This document shows, piece by piece, positions 33,998 to 46,333 of a stretch of 64,000 nt of DNA; within the stretch, counting starts at the first letter, position 1; each line of letters starts with the position of its first letter. The DNA is taken from assembly GCA_018398815.1 (NCBI GenBank), contig CM031622.1, positions 17,305,391-17,369,390 on the forward strand, read 5' to 3'. The stretch comes from Conus ventricosus (Eukaryota > Mollusca > Gastropoda > Neogastropoda > Conidae). A program made the translations under genes and the position numbers. The notes beneath the pieces were generated by a model. The model worked only from the letters and a program-made list of their open reading frames with translations, did not search any database and was not told the origin of the DNA.

Positions 33998-34865
33998 TGT
34001 TTTGGGTCACTTTTCTGTGAAAGGTCTTCATATAAATGGAATGGCTTGTTTTGGGTCACTTTTTTGAGAAAGGTCTTCATATAAATGGAATGGCTTGTTT
34101 TGGGTCACTTTTCTGTGAAAGGTCTTCATATAAATGGAATGGCTTGTTTTGGGTCACTTTTCTGTGAAAGGTCTTCATATAAATGGAATGGCTTGTTTTG
34201 GGTCACTTTTCTGTGAAAAGTCTTGATATAAATGGAATGGCTTGTTTTGGGTCACTTTTCTGTGAAAGGTCTTCATATAAATGGAATGGCTTGTTTTGGG
34301 TCACTTTTCTGTGAAAGGTCTTCATATAAATGGAATGGCTTGTTTTGGGTCACTTTTCTGTGAAAGGTCTTCATATAAATGGAATGGCTTGTTTTGGGTC
34401 ACTTTTCTGTGAAAGGTCTTCATATAAATGGAATGGCTTGTTTTGGGTCACTTTTCTGTGAAAGGTCTTCATATAAATGGAATGGCTTGTTTTGGGTCAC
34501 TTTTCTGTGAAAGGTCTTCATATAAATGAAATGGCTTGTTTTGGGTCACTTTTCTGTGAAAGGTCTTCATATAAATGGAATGGCTTGTTTTGGGTCACTT
34601 TTCTGTGAAAGGTCTTCACATAAATGGAATGGCTTGTTTTGGGGTCACTTTTCTGTGAAAGGTCTTCATATAAATGGAATGGCTTGTTTTGGGTCACTTT
34701 TCTGTGAAAGGTCTTCATAAAAATGGAATGGCTTGAATGCTGCTTGTTTTGGGTCACTTTTCTGTGAAAGGTCTTCATAAAAATGGAATGGCTTGAGTGC
34801 TGCTTGTTTTGGGTCACTTTTCTGTGAAAGGTCTTCATAAAAATGGAATGGCTTGAGTGCTGACA
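33998..34865. repeat. 49-bp minisatellite, about 17 copies
   Basis: Units contain ggcttgttttgggtcacttt and gtgaaaggtcttcatataaa. The last three copies gain a gaatgctgc/gagtgctg insertion, so the array has its own internal history. Open frames are artefacts. Confidence 0.93.
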
Positions 34866-34869
34866 ACAG

Positions 34870-35640
34870 CATGTGACGGGCTGACCCATGAAACGTCAAT
34901 GGAATCTGAGGAAAGAATACCAGAAGTACAGCAACAACTGAACGACACTGCCCACTGATATCAAGAAACTGGATCTTCCATCAAACCTGCACACGCTCAG
35001 ACAGCGGTCTGCTCTCTTAATTAACAACAGTACAGCGGGCAAATCATTATTAGCCCACCTGTTTCCGTCAAAGGAACAATCGAGAAAACTGACACTCCAA
35101 GTCACTTGAGTACAAAGCTCTGGCGGAATGCCCACATACGTTGTGAACATCGCACTGAAATAAAGAAAGGGTCTCTCTTCCACAAAAGCAACGGCAGCTA
35201 GACATTAAACAAAACTGTCTCTACCTGGAAACAGTTGTCCCCAGTGTGGTTGTTTATGGATTAGGTGTCACAACTGTTCACGGTAAATTTCTGAAGTTGG
35301 AAAGGATACCAAACAAAACAGTGAGACTGACTGGCAAGGAACACGCGCTACCAGCTTTACTTTCCTCCAACGCAGGTCAGGCTAAAGGCCAGAGCAAATG
35401 AAAGCACACTTCACAGCACTTGAAACACCCCCCCCCCCCCCCCCCCCCCCGCCCATGAGACTGTCATGGAAACAAGCAGCAATCGTTTAGATCGTAGAAA
35501 ATCATGAATTGTACGAACAGAAGAAAGACACAGCCTGTTTGTTAACTATGAAAGCTCAAGTAAATAGGAAACGAGGCAGGGAACGGTAAACTATAAACAA
35601 CTAACAAGCAGGGTGACTCTTGCTCCCACAAGAAAACAGA
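34870..35640. other. Unassigned sequence with poly-C run
   Basis: A run of about 23 C is at 35428-35450. No gene is supported. Confidence 0.4.
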
Positions 35641-36026
35641 ACTCCAAAGGAAGGCTGCTTACGACACCGAATCGCCTAGCAGACATGACGGCACAGAGCA
35701 CACAGAACAAACAAGGAGACATCCCCCCAAAAAGGATGCTCCAATCTTGCCCATATACCCTGTACCGAACACATCTACACAGCAACAAGAACTGGAGAAA
35801 TGAACAAATATCAATTAACTTTTTTCTTTCTTTTTTGTTGTTGAAAAAGTTAATTCATATTTGTTCATTTCTCCAGTTCTTGTTGCTGTGTAGATGTGTT
35901 CGGTACAGGGTACATGGGCAAGATTGGAACATTCTTTTTTGGGAACGTTTCCTTGCTGGTTCTGTGTGCTCTGTGCTGTCATGTCTGCTAGGCGATTCGG
36001 TGTCGTAAGCAGCGTTCCTTTGGAGT
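35641..36026. repeat. Long inverted repeat, about 385 bp, foldback element
   Basis: The left arm (35641-35822) and right arm (35846-36026) are reverse complements at high identity, with a T-rich loop of about 23 bases. Outer ends read actccaaagg and cctttggagt. The arms have a few indels and substitutions. Confidence 0.88.
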
Positions 36027-36029
36027 TAT

Positions 36030-37790
36030 GTTTATCCAACTTGTTTGTTGCTTATCAAAGCTCAAGCAAACGAACACCTCTACCAAGTTGTCATAGGCCC
36101 AGGGCTTGGATGACATTTGCCAGAATGGTCAGAGAGCAAAACCACCAGAAAAATTCAGATACAGGAGGAAATAAAATCGACAAAACTGTAGACATCGTAT
36201 TATACACGGATGTGCAGTCATTGAATGTTAGTTCTTGACGGAATACACAAAATGGCCGAACAATTCATGAAGAGTGTGTTGGAATACAAGTCAACAACAG
36301 GCATGCCAACTTACTTAAGATGAAAAAGAGCCACACAAAAAAAAGATAAACGCAGGGGAAAGAACTGGAAACTGCGATAGAAGGTATGAAAAAAACACAC
36401 AAACAGACAGTGCTTTCAAGCACTTGTTCTTCATCACAAAATTACAGATTTGCCGCTTTCAAATGTATATTCAACGAGTTTTCATTCAAATTTCCTATTA
36501 CTGGTGGAACAAAATCAGGGAATGAAGCTGGCGTTCTGAAGATCTCCAGCTGCAAAAAAAAAAAAAAAAAAAAGCTGGAAAAAAAGAGGACATTAACCGA
36601 AAGAAAGAAGAAATCAGCTTAAAAGAGGACAACTGTCATGCCTGTGGCAACTTCCAGTCTAGATGTGGAGCACGAGACACAAGCACTCCGCTGACTTAAA
36701 TCCATAGGCAAGCTTTAAATCAACAAGTACTGACTGACTCAACCCTTCTTACACCAGCGGCAACTGGAGCGAGAATCCAGACTGGCATTACGTAATGTGC
36801 AGCGTCCAGCTGGAAGTGGGACACGCATGAACTGTCCAAGACATGAGGATGCCAAGGAAAAGGAGTGAGCGGACACACCGGCTGATAATACAACAAGAAC
36901 ATGTGCATTACAGACAGTCTGAAGAGACGTCGCAAGAAACTTAAAAGGATCATCTGATAACACACGATAAAGTCCACGTTACACAGTTATTAAAGAATCA
37001 TCTAAAAAAACACGATCGCGGCCACATTACACAATAGAATATCACAAGAAAAACGTGGCCGCATGTCGACTCTAAAAGGAACAGCACGTCATCACAGCTC
37101 AACCGTTTCAGCGTCAGTTGTGAAGGGATCCCGACACGTCTCCCTTCAAATGCTGGTAACTTGTTCTTTTCTGAAGCAGTGTTTCATGTATATTTTCACA
37201 CAATATCAAGGAAAACGTGTGTATGTACATAATCTGCCGTGTTTATTCCACATTTTTCCATGCTGAAAATCAAATATTTTGATAGCCCTTGGGTTGGTGC
37301 AGCCATGGAACAGGCATAGAAAGTGGTCTCCTGGAATGTAATGGCGCTGGTAACTTGGTGATACTTCGGTTCTGAAAGAGTTTTAACAATTGACGTCATT
37401 TCTTTTCAATGGCTGCTAAAGACACTGAATATTACCATCAAGACAAAACAAATACCCAACGTGACAGGTCGTTTTCTTCCCAAGCCCCGGCCATATGGAT
37501 CTCTGTCTCTCAGACACTGAAGATTCTCTTTCCTGATCTAAGACATGTCAAAAACACATCTGTTCCGTAACATGCAATGCTGCCATGATCATATGTACGC
37601 ACTATGGCTAGGTGTAGGACTGTTTGTGGAGCATGAGCTGACGATGTAATTGTGTAGTTTTGTAATGTGCCAAGGTCAGGGATCTAGAACACGCATTATA
37701 TAGATGTCCAACATTACCATTCTCATCAACACTGTAGTATCATTTTAAGACCTACACCGTGAAGACTTGTGGAAAAGAACAGCCCATCAC
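36030..37790. other. Unassigned sequence
   Basis: No exon of the second cadherin gene was recognised here. There is an A run at 36554-36572. A minus-strand frame around 37399-37270 after a decent acceptor (CTCTTTCAG) is open, but the translation is unfamiliar. Confidence 0.4.
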
Positions 37791-37796
37791 ATCTTT

Positions 37797-39226
37797 TCCC
37801 ATTGCGGCAGCACAGTGCCTTTCCATTGCGGCAGCACAGTGCCTTTCCATTGCGGCAGCAAAGTGCCTTTCCATTGCGGCAGCACAGTGCCTTTATTGCG
37901 GCAGCACAGTGCCTTTCCACTGCGGCAGCACAGTGCCTTTCCATTGCGGCAGCACAGTGCCTTTCCATTGCAGCAGCACAGTGCCTTTATTGCGGCAGCA
38001 CAGTGCCTTTATTGCGGCAGCACAGTGCCTTTATTGCGGCAGCACGGTGCCTTTCCATTGCGGCAGCACGGTGCCTTTATTGCGGCAGCACGGTGCCTTT
38101 ATTGCGGCAGCACAGTGCCTTTATTGCGGCAGCACAGTGCCTTTCCATTGCGGCAGCACAGTGCCTTTATTGCGGCAGCACGGTGCCTTTATTGCGGCAG
38201 CACGGTGCCTTTATTGCGGCAGCACGGTGCCTTTATTGCGGCAGCACGGTGCCTTTATTGCGGCAGCACAGTGCCTTTATTGCGGCAGCACGGTGCCTTT
38301 ATTGCGGCAGCACAGTGCCTTTCCATTGCGGCAGCACAGTGCCTTTATTGCGGCAGCACAGTGCCTTTCCATTGCGGCAGCACAGTGCCTTTCCATTGCG
38401 GCAGCACAGTGCCTTTCCATTGCGGCAGCACAGTGCCTTTATTGCGGCAGCACAGTGCCTTTATTGCGGCAGCACAGTGCCTTTCCATTGCGGCAGCACA
38501 GTGCCTTTCCATTACAGCAGCACGGTGCCTTTATTGCGGCAGCACAGTGCCTTTATTGCGGCAGCACAGTGCCTTTATTGCGGCAGCACAGTGCCTTTAT
38601 TGCGGCAGCACAGTGCCTTTCCATTGCGGCAGCACGGTGCCTTTATTGCGGCAGCACAGTGCCTTTATTGCGGCAGCACAGTGCCTTTCCATTGCGGCAG
38701 CACAGTACCTTTATTGCGGCAGCACAGTGCCTTTATTGCGGCAGCACAGTGCCTTTCCATTGCGGCAGCACGGTGCCTTTCCATTGCGGCAGCACAGTGC
38801 CTTTATTGCGGCAGCACAGTGCCTTTATTGCGGCAGCACAGTGCCTTTCCATTGCGGCAGCACAGTGCCTTTATTGCGGCAGCACAGTGCCTTTATTGCG
38901 GCAGCACGGCGCCTTTATTGCGGCAGCACGGTGCCTTTATTGCGGCAGCACAGTGCCTTTATTGCGGCAGCACGGCGCCTTTATTGCGGCAGCACGGTGC
39001 CTTTATTGCGGCAGCACAGTGCCTTTATTGCGGCAGCACGGTGCCCTTATTGCGGCAGCACGGTGCCTTTATTGCGGCAGCACGGTGCCTTTATTGCGGC
39101 AGCACGGTGCCTTTATTGCGGCAGCACGGTGCCTTTATTGCGGCAGCACGGTGCCTTTATTACGGCAGCACAGTGCCTTTTATGCGGCAGCACGGTTGCC
39201 TTTATTGCGGCAGCACAGTGCCTTTT
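37797..39226. repeat. 22/24-bp minisatellite, about 63 copies
   Basis: Units read attgcggcagcacagtgcct plus tt, with or without an extra cc. Single-site variants (cagtg or cggtg) and the two unit lengths are intermixed. All three plus frames are open for over 500 codons because the unit lacks stops. These are not genes. Confidence 0.95.
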
Positions 39227-39229
39227 CAT

Positions 39230-39670
39230 CGGTGCTCCGGACTCCTTCCCATTGGTCCAACCCAAATGTTTTTTCGCACGTGCTACGCACCACATGACGA
39301 CAAAGCCATCCAATATGCCCTCTTTTTCACCCTCATCCCCACACCCTCCCTTACTATGCGTCTCTGATTGACCGTATGTTAAATGAAAAGAAAAAAAAAA
39401 GGGTGAGTGGGACGCTCACTCATGATGGACCCGTGACTTCGCAGTTACTACCGTCAATAGGTATCTTAGTTATTGGTGCCTTGCGTAAGTTGGATCAAAA
39501 CAGGAAGCCGTGACCACCATGGAAGTGACTCAGCAGTAGCGCAGTGTCTCCTCTAGTGGGTTACCCTGTCACGACCAATAGAATTTGCTCTCTGTGGATT
39601 CCGATACTGAGACTGCGAAAGGACGACGGTAATGGGCTGTGGCTGATGGAAGACCCGAAGTGAGCTGGAG
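39230..39670. other. Unassigned sequence
   Basis: I see nothing supportable between the two arrays. Confidence 0.4.
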
Positions 39671-39674
39671 TAAT

Positions 39675-40022
39675 GCCACTGAGAAAGCATCGGCATGAGA
39701 CAGCCAAGACAAGAAAATCAACAGTACTGGAGGGGGAACAGGTGCCACTGAGAAAGCATCGGCATGAGACAGCCAAGACAAGAAAAATCAACAGTACTGG
39801 AGGGGGAACAGGTGCCACTGAGAAAGCATCGGGATGAGACAGCAAGACAAGAAAATCAACAGTACTGGAGGGGGAACAGGTGCCACTGAGAAAGCATCGG
39901 CATGAGACAGCCAAGACAAGAAAATCAACAGTACTGGAGGGGGAACAGGTGCCACTGAGAAAGCATCGGCATGAGACAGCCAAGACAAGAAAAATCAACA
40001 GTACTGGAGGGGGAACAGGTGA
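39675..40022. repeat. 69-bp minisatellite, 5 copies, next to a cadherin exon
   Basis: Units contain tgagaaagcatcggcatgag and caacagtactggagggggaa. It directly follows the 3' end of the second cadherin gene's exon on the minus strand and obscures its donor. Confidence 0.92.
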
Positions 40023-40166
40023 GCACAGGAGCTGAGTTGGGCTGCACGTGGACGGTGAGGTCCCGGGACATCTGGCCGTTAATGTCATAGCAACGCACGG
40101 TCAGCACGTACTCCGGCACAGCGCTGGCGTCCAGACTTCCAGAGCCCATGAAGTACACCTTGAAAT
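40017..40166 (-). CDS. Second cadherin gene, internal exon (3' boundary uncertain)
   Basis: After acceptor TTTGTTTAG the exon reads FKVYFMGSGSLDAS, then PEYVLTVRCYDINGQMS and LTVHVQPNSAPVL, the second half of a cadherin repeat with its boundary. It starts with two bases, matching the phase-1 end of the exon at 40791. It lies upstream of the signal-peptide exon of the first gene, so it belongs to another gene on the same strand. The donor is unclear because the exon runs into a 69-bp tandem array; candidate GTs are at 40026 and 40016. No downstream exons of this gene were recognised between 33.2 and 39.6 kb. Confidence 0.68.
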
Positions 40167-40635
40167 CTAAACAAAAAGAAGATAATACATAAAAATTAAG
40201 TCAGCCTGCGTTTTGTTTCAAAGTAAAATACATAAAGATTCGTTTTTCATGTACACTTTGCATATACAGACAATTAGTATAAATATTTATTCATAATGAT
40301 CGAATGCAGATTTGCCTTGTAAATGCGTGTGTGAAAGTACCACTGTACGTTCATTCCATGTAAAATGAAGCACAAACTGTTATTTATGTATACATGTGTA
40401 TACAAAGCCTTTATAACATCATCTCAATTTAAAATGCATCGTAGTCAGATTGAAAATGTTACACGACGCCATTATTGTTTTTTCATTTCATGTTCACGAC
40501 TTGTGATCCCACCAGTTTGGATGAGCATTCACAGAATCCTTTACTGGCAAGTGAATTCTGTGGAAGTGAAATAATAAAGAAAGAACAGAGTTGTGATCAT
40601 AAAAGTAAAAAGTATTGATGACTTAGCACACACAC

Positions 40636-40640
<5 letters not shown>

Positions 40641-40723
<83 letters not shown>
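40641..40723. repeat. (GA)n microsatellite
   Basis: About 41 GA units in the intron between the two exons of the second cadherin gene. The rest of 40170-40790 is AT-rich and unassigned. Confidence 0.92.
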
Positions 40724-40727
<4 letters not shown>

Positions 40728-40790
40728 TGTGTGTCAAGTAAGCAAAATCTTTCACAATGGGATTTAAACAATAAGAATAAGCGCCCTTAC

Positions 40791-40870
40791 CTTGCGCATG
40801 TCTTCGACCTGTGTGAAGGAGGTCGAAGTTGTCGGGAATGTACCTCTCAAGTTTGAACCTTTCTCTGATA
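40791..40870 (-). CDS. Second cadherin gene, short internal exon
   Basis: This 80-base exon has excellent boundaries: acceptor TCCCTTTTAG and donor CGCAAG|GTAAGG. In the frame that joins the exon at 40166 (G|AT gives Asp) it reads IRERFKLERYIPDNFDLLH and continues to HAQ without stops. FDLL followed by the next exon's FKVYF resembles the middle of a cadherin repeat, where the first gene has FDIGT at the same place. It is too short to stand alone; splice quality and phase are the evidence. A GA microsatellite of about 85 bp sits in the following intron. Confidence 0.62.
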
Positions 40871-41020
40871 CTAAAAGGGAGACAAATGGTCCACTCGGAC
40901 CTGGGAGCATCAGGAGCGGCTATGGGCTCAGTCAGCTAAAGTTGTTTAATATACCGAGCCCATTCACTTGAAGAACAGGAGTCTTTTGCTTGTGCAGTCG
41001 GTATTGCTAAGACACTGTGC

Positions 41021-41234
41021 ATGTGTTGATGCTATGGTCAGGCTGGTTGGATGTGTTGATGCTATGGTCAGGCTGGTTGCATGTGTTGATGCTATGGTCA
41101 GGCTGGTTGGATGTGTTGATGCTATGGTCAGGCTGGTTGCATGTGTTGATGCTATGGTCAGGCTGGTTGGATGTGTTGATGCTATGGTCAGGCTGGTTGG
41201 ATGTGTTGATGCTATGGTCAGGCTGGTTGGAATG
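41021..41234. repeat. 30-bp minisatellite, 7 copies, alternating variants
   Basis: Units read tgttgatgctatggtcaggc plus tggttggatg or tggttgcatg. The g and c variants alternate for the first five copies, suggesting amplification of a 60-bp dimer. The region to 41660 is unassigned. Confidence 0.92.
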
Positions 41235-41644
41235 CGTGGACGACGTTGTCGCTGCTTTCTATAGGACAATTACTGAGTGAAAATGGCCCCCGACGTCGTC
41301 GGTAGTTTTCGATGTCCAGCTGGCGAGAAGTGGTTGTCTGCTAGGCTATTATGTAGGAATGTGTGTGAATGCTGATGTAGGAATGTGTGTAAATGTTAAT
41401 GTGTGGAAAACTGCAGTTAAAGGGAAAGTCACTGCGGATATGAACAAGGTGGTAGCTGAGCAACGTAAACATGGCCCAGGGGAGGTTCCTTACTTACATT
41501 CCTATATACACTGAACGGAAAACTAGAAGTACCAAGGGAGGGAGGGGGGGGGGAACAACTCGAGAGAGAGAGAAGAATGAGCAGGTCAGATTAGTGTGTT
41601 CGACAGAACGTGGTCTGGGCGACAGAGGAGGAAGCGAGATCTTT

Positions 41645-44405
41645 ATCGCAGAGGTCAGGGGATAAAGACAAACTGAGAAACAGTGTCCAAACCCAGAGGT
41701 CAGGGGATAAAGACAAACTGAGAAACAGTGTCCGAAACCCAGAGATCAGGGGATAAAGACACACTGAGAAACAGTGTCCGAAACCCAGAGGTCTGGGGAT
41801 AAAGACACACTGAGAAACAGTGTCCGAAACCCAGAGGTCAGGGGATAAAGACACACTGAGAAAGTGTCCGAAACCCAGAGGTCTGGGGATAAAGACACAC
41901 TGAGAAACAGTGTCCGAAACCCAGAGGTCAGGGGATAAAGTCACACTGAGAAACAGTGTCCGAAACCCAGAGGTCAGGGGATAAAGACAAACTGAGAAAC
42001 AGTGTCCCAAACCCAGAGGTCAGGGGATAAAGACAAACTGAGAAACAGTGTCCGAAACCCAGAGATCAGGGGATAAAGACAAACTGAGAAACAGTGTCCG
42101 AAACCCAGAGGTCAGGGGATAAAGACAAACTGAGAAACAGTGCCCGAAACCCAGAGGTCAGGGGATAAAGACACACTGAGAAACAGTGTCCGAAACCCAG
42201 AGGTCAGGGGATAAAGACACACTGAGAAACAGTGTCCGAAACCCAGAGGTCTGGGGATAAAGACACACTGAGAAACAGTGTCCGAAACCCAGAGGTCAGG
42301 GGATAAAGACACACTGAGAAAGTGTCCGAAACCCAGAGGTCAGGCGATAAAGACACACTGAGAAACAGTGTCCGAAACCCAGAGGTCAGGGGATAAAGTC
42401 ACACTGAGAAACAGTGTCCGAAACCCAAAGGTCAGGGGATAAAGACACACTGAGAAACAGTGTCCGAAACCCAGAGGTCAGGGGATAAAGACACATGAGA
42501 AACAGTGTCCGAAACCCAGAGGTCTGGGGATAAAGACACACTGAGAAAGTGTCCAAACCCAGAGGTCAGGCGATAAATACACACTGAGAAACAGTGTCCG
42601 AAACCAGAGGTCAGGGGATAAAGACACACTAAGAAAGAGTGTCCGAAACCCAGAGGTCAGGGGATGAAGACACACTGAGAAACAGGGTCCGAAACCCAGA
42701 GGTCAGGCGATAAAGACACACTGAGAAACAGTGTCCGAAACCCAGAGGTCAGGGGATAAAGACACACTGAGAAACAGTGTCCCAAACCCAGAGGTCAGGG
42801 GATAAAGACAAACTGAGAAACAGTGTCCGAAACCCAGAGGTCAGGGGATAAAGACACACTGAGAAACAGTGGTCGAAACCGAGAGGTCAAGCGATAAAGA
42901 CAAACTGAGAAACAGTGTCCGAAACCCAGAGGTTTGGGGATAAAGACAAACTGAGAAACAGTGTCCGAAACCCAGAGATCAGGGGATAAAGACACACTGA
43001 GAAACAGTGTCCGAAACCCAGAGGTCAGGGGATAAAGACACACTGAGAAACAGTGTCCGAAACCCAGACGTCAGGGGATAAAGACACACTGAAAAACAGG
43101 GTCCGAAACCCAGAGGTCAGGGGAAAAGACACACTGAGAAACAGTGTCCGAAACCCAGAGGTCAGGGAATAAAGACACACTGAGAAACAGTGTCCGAAAC
43201 CCAGAGGTCAGGCGATAAAGACAAACTGAGAAACAGTGTCCGAAACCCAGAGGTCAGGGGATAAAGACACACTGACAAACAGTGTCCGAAACCCAGAGGT
43301 CTGGGGATAAAGACACACTGAGAAACAGTGTCCGAAACCCAGAGGTCAGGGGATAAAGACACACTGAGAAACAGTGTCCGAAACCCAGAGGTCAGTGGAT
43401 AAAGACAAACTGAGAAACAGTGTCCCAAACCCAGAGGTCAGGGGATAAAGTCACACTGAGAAACAGTGTCCGAAACCCAGAGGTCAGGGGATAAAGACAC
43501 ACTGAGAAACAGTGTCCGAAACCCAGACGTCAGGGGATAAAGACACACTGAAAAACAGTGTTCGAAACCCAGAGGTCAGGGGATAAAGACACACTGAGAA
43601 ACAGTGTCCGAAACCCAGAGGTCTGGGGATAAAGACACACTGAGAAACAGTGTCCGAAACCCAGAGGTCTGGGGATAAAGACACATTGAGAAACAGTGTC
43701 CGAAACCCAGAGATCAGGGGATAAAGACACACTGAGAAAGTGTCCGAAACCCAGAGGTTTGGGGATAAAGACACACTGAGAAAGTGTCCGAAACCCAGAG
43801 GTCTGGGGATAAAAAACACACTGAGAAACAGTGTCCGAAACCCAGAGGTCTGGGGATAAAGACACACTGAGAAAGTGTCCGAAACCCAGAGGTCAGGCGA
43901 TAAAGACACACTGAGAAACAGTGTCCGAAACCCAGAGGTCAGGCGATAAAGACACACTGAGAAACAGTGTCCGAAACCCAGAGGTCAGGGGATAAAGACA
44001 AACTGAGAAACAGTGTCCGAAACCCAGAGGTCAGGGGATAAAGACAAACTGAGAAACAGTGTCCGAAACCCAGAGGTCAGGGGATAAAGACACAATGAGA
44101 AACGGTGTCCGAAACCCAGAGGTCAGGCGATAAAGACACACTGAGAAACAGTGTCCCAAACCCAGAGGTCAGGGGATAAAGACACACTGAGAAACAGTGT
44201 CCGAAACCCAGAGGTCAGGGGATAAAGACACACTGAGAAACAGTGTCCGAAACCCAGAGGTCTGGGGATAAAGACACACTGAGAAACAGTGTCCGAAACC
44301 CAGAGGTCAGGGGATAAAGACACACAGAGAAACAGTGTCCGAAACCCAGAGGTCAGGCGATAAAGACACACTGAGAAACAGTGTCCGAAACCCAGAGGTC
44401 TGGGA
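41645..44405. repeat. 47-bp satellite array, about 58 copies
   Basis: Units contain acccagaggtcaggggataa and gacacactgagaaacagtgt. Variants include ggtctgggg, ggcgata and a shortened 44-bp form lacking acagt-type bases. It is the largest array in the window at 2.75 kb. Confidence 0.95.
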
Positions 44406-44516
44406 CAAGAAAAGAAGAAGAGCTGTACGTCGGAGGACCAAATCCGAACCCCAGAAATGGAGGAAGAAGAAAAGAAGAAGACTTCTTCGTCGAAGAAGAG
44501 TCCCCTGAGACGACCA

Positions 44517-44735
44517 CGGAGACCCAGTCCTAGACTACTTTGCATGGTACAGTGGAAGATGGACGTTCCACGGAGACCCAGTCCTAGACTACTTTGCATG
44601 GTACAGTGGAAGATGGACGTTCCACGGAGACCCAGTCCTAGACTACTTTGCATGGTACAGTGGAAGATGGACGTTCCACGGAGACCCAGTCCTAGACTAC
44701 TTTGCATGGTACAGTGGAATATGGACGTTCCAGGG
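44517..44735. repeat. 54-bp minisatellite, 4 copies
   Basis: Units contain ccacggagacccagtcctag and actactttgcatggtacagt. Because 54 is a multiple of three, each frame repeats a fixed 18-residue peptide. A plus frame repeats GDPVLDYFAWYSGRWTF and continues past the array, but no gene is recognised. Confidence 0.9.
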
Positions 44736-44739
44736 ACAG

Positions 44740-45650
44740 ACTCAAGAAATCCTGGATAGGAAGAATCAACTCGTACTTCTTAAAATGCGAGGAAAGCTTC
44801 CTGGTACATTCTATGCGATGTAAGACTCATTATAAAGCATGTTCTTGTAAAGTTTGGGGGCTTGCATAATGTCAAATATAAACATACTATGAAAACCCAG
44901 TACAAAGATGTTCCACTGGATGCGATTTTCAGGAATCCGAAAGACGTAAATGTTGTTTTTTTTCAGCTGACATAAGATTTTATGAAAGGAAAACCTAAAA
45001 CAATCATTTCATATTTGAAAAATTTGGTAGGGAGAAACTCAAGGAAGAACTTGACGGGCAGAAGGTCCATAGAGTTTAGTGAGCTTTTCTTTTAATTTTA
45101 AAAAGAAAGGTTATTATTTCAGCAAACATTACAGACAAATAGATTACAAGAAAAACACGATTATTTCAATCTCTTGGGTCTTCTTCAAGCAAAACCAAAC
45201 AAATTAGGACAGTGAAAAGAAACACACGTGAGACAATAAATGACGACGTGCAATCATTCTCATAGTTCAAACGCAAAATGGTGTGTGAAAAGCGAGCTGT
45301 TGGAAAACAGGGACCATGGATAAAATAAAAACGAAACAAATTGAGGATAGTGACAAAAAAATATTTCAATACAAAGAGGAGGACATAACTTACTTTTGGT
45401 GAGTACAAACACAAATTAGGAGTGCAGAGATTCAACAGTCAAAGGACAAAGAGACGGGGTTGAAGGGAAGTAAAGAAACATTAGGGTTTGATTGTGTTTG
45501 TTTTAAAATATTGTTTAATGGTATGATACAGTGGTGATGATAGTGATTATGGTAGATTGATAATGATGCTTTATAGCAAGGAATAGACAAGATCAATGAA
45601 TAAAAAACAAACAACACTAATGGGTGGTGATCAAAATAATGATTATATGT
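44740..45650. other. Unassigned AT-rich sequence
   Basis: No coding or RNA feature is supported. Confidence 0.4.
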
Positions 45651-46021
45651 AGTGATGTTGTACTAATAATGACGGTTGGAAAGAAATAGAAGTGATCAAT
45701 GAGTAAACGGCTATCATTGCTATTGGAACAGGAAAAAAAGAAAAAAGAAAGAAAAAACAAGGAGAAAGGGATGGGAAGGGGAGGGGGGATTCATATACCT
45801 ACACCTACACACACATATGCACAGGGAAGAGGGAAGGGAAACTCATGCAAACAGTATCATTGGAAAAATAAAAGGACTGTTAGATAATGATCATCGTCAT
45901 AAGTGAAATAATGTTCGATTTAATATGACAATACCGGTTGGGAAAAAATGGACATGGTCAATGAAAAAAGGGTTAACATGTCTATTTTTAAAAGAAAAGG
46001 AAAAAAAGCATGCGCACGCGC

Positions 46022-46150
<129 letters not shown>

Positions 46151-46333
46151 ACAGGGGGAAATTCATGCAAACAGTATCACTGGAAAAGTAAACAGTACAG
46201 CTGGATCATGATCATGATGCTAATTGTCATAAGTGAAAAAAATGTTAGTATTAATATAACAATACTGGTTGAAAAAAAAAGGAATTGATCAATGGGAAAA
46301 GGGTTAACATGCACAAAAAAGGAAAGGAGGGGA

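Noticed and set aside
37759..39371. Three overlapping ORFs of 512-534 codons
   Set aside because: All lie in the 22/24-bp array, which lacks stops in every plus frame. No domain or codon signal exists outside the repeat.
41645..44405. CRISPR-like regular repeats
   Set aside because: Units are contiguous without unique spacers, and the sequence is eukaryotic; this is a satellite array.
44457..44759. 100-codon ORF beginning with Glu/Lys-rich residues
   Set aside because: It consists of a purine-rich leader plus the 54-bp tandem repeat, with no further coding context.
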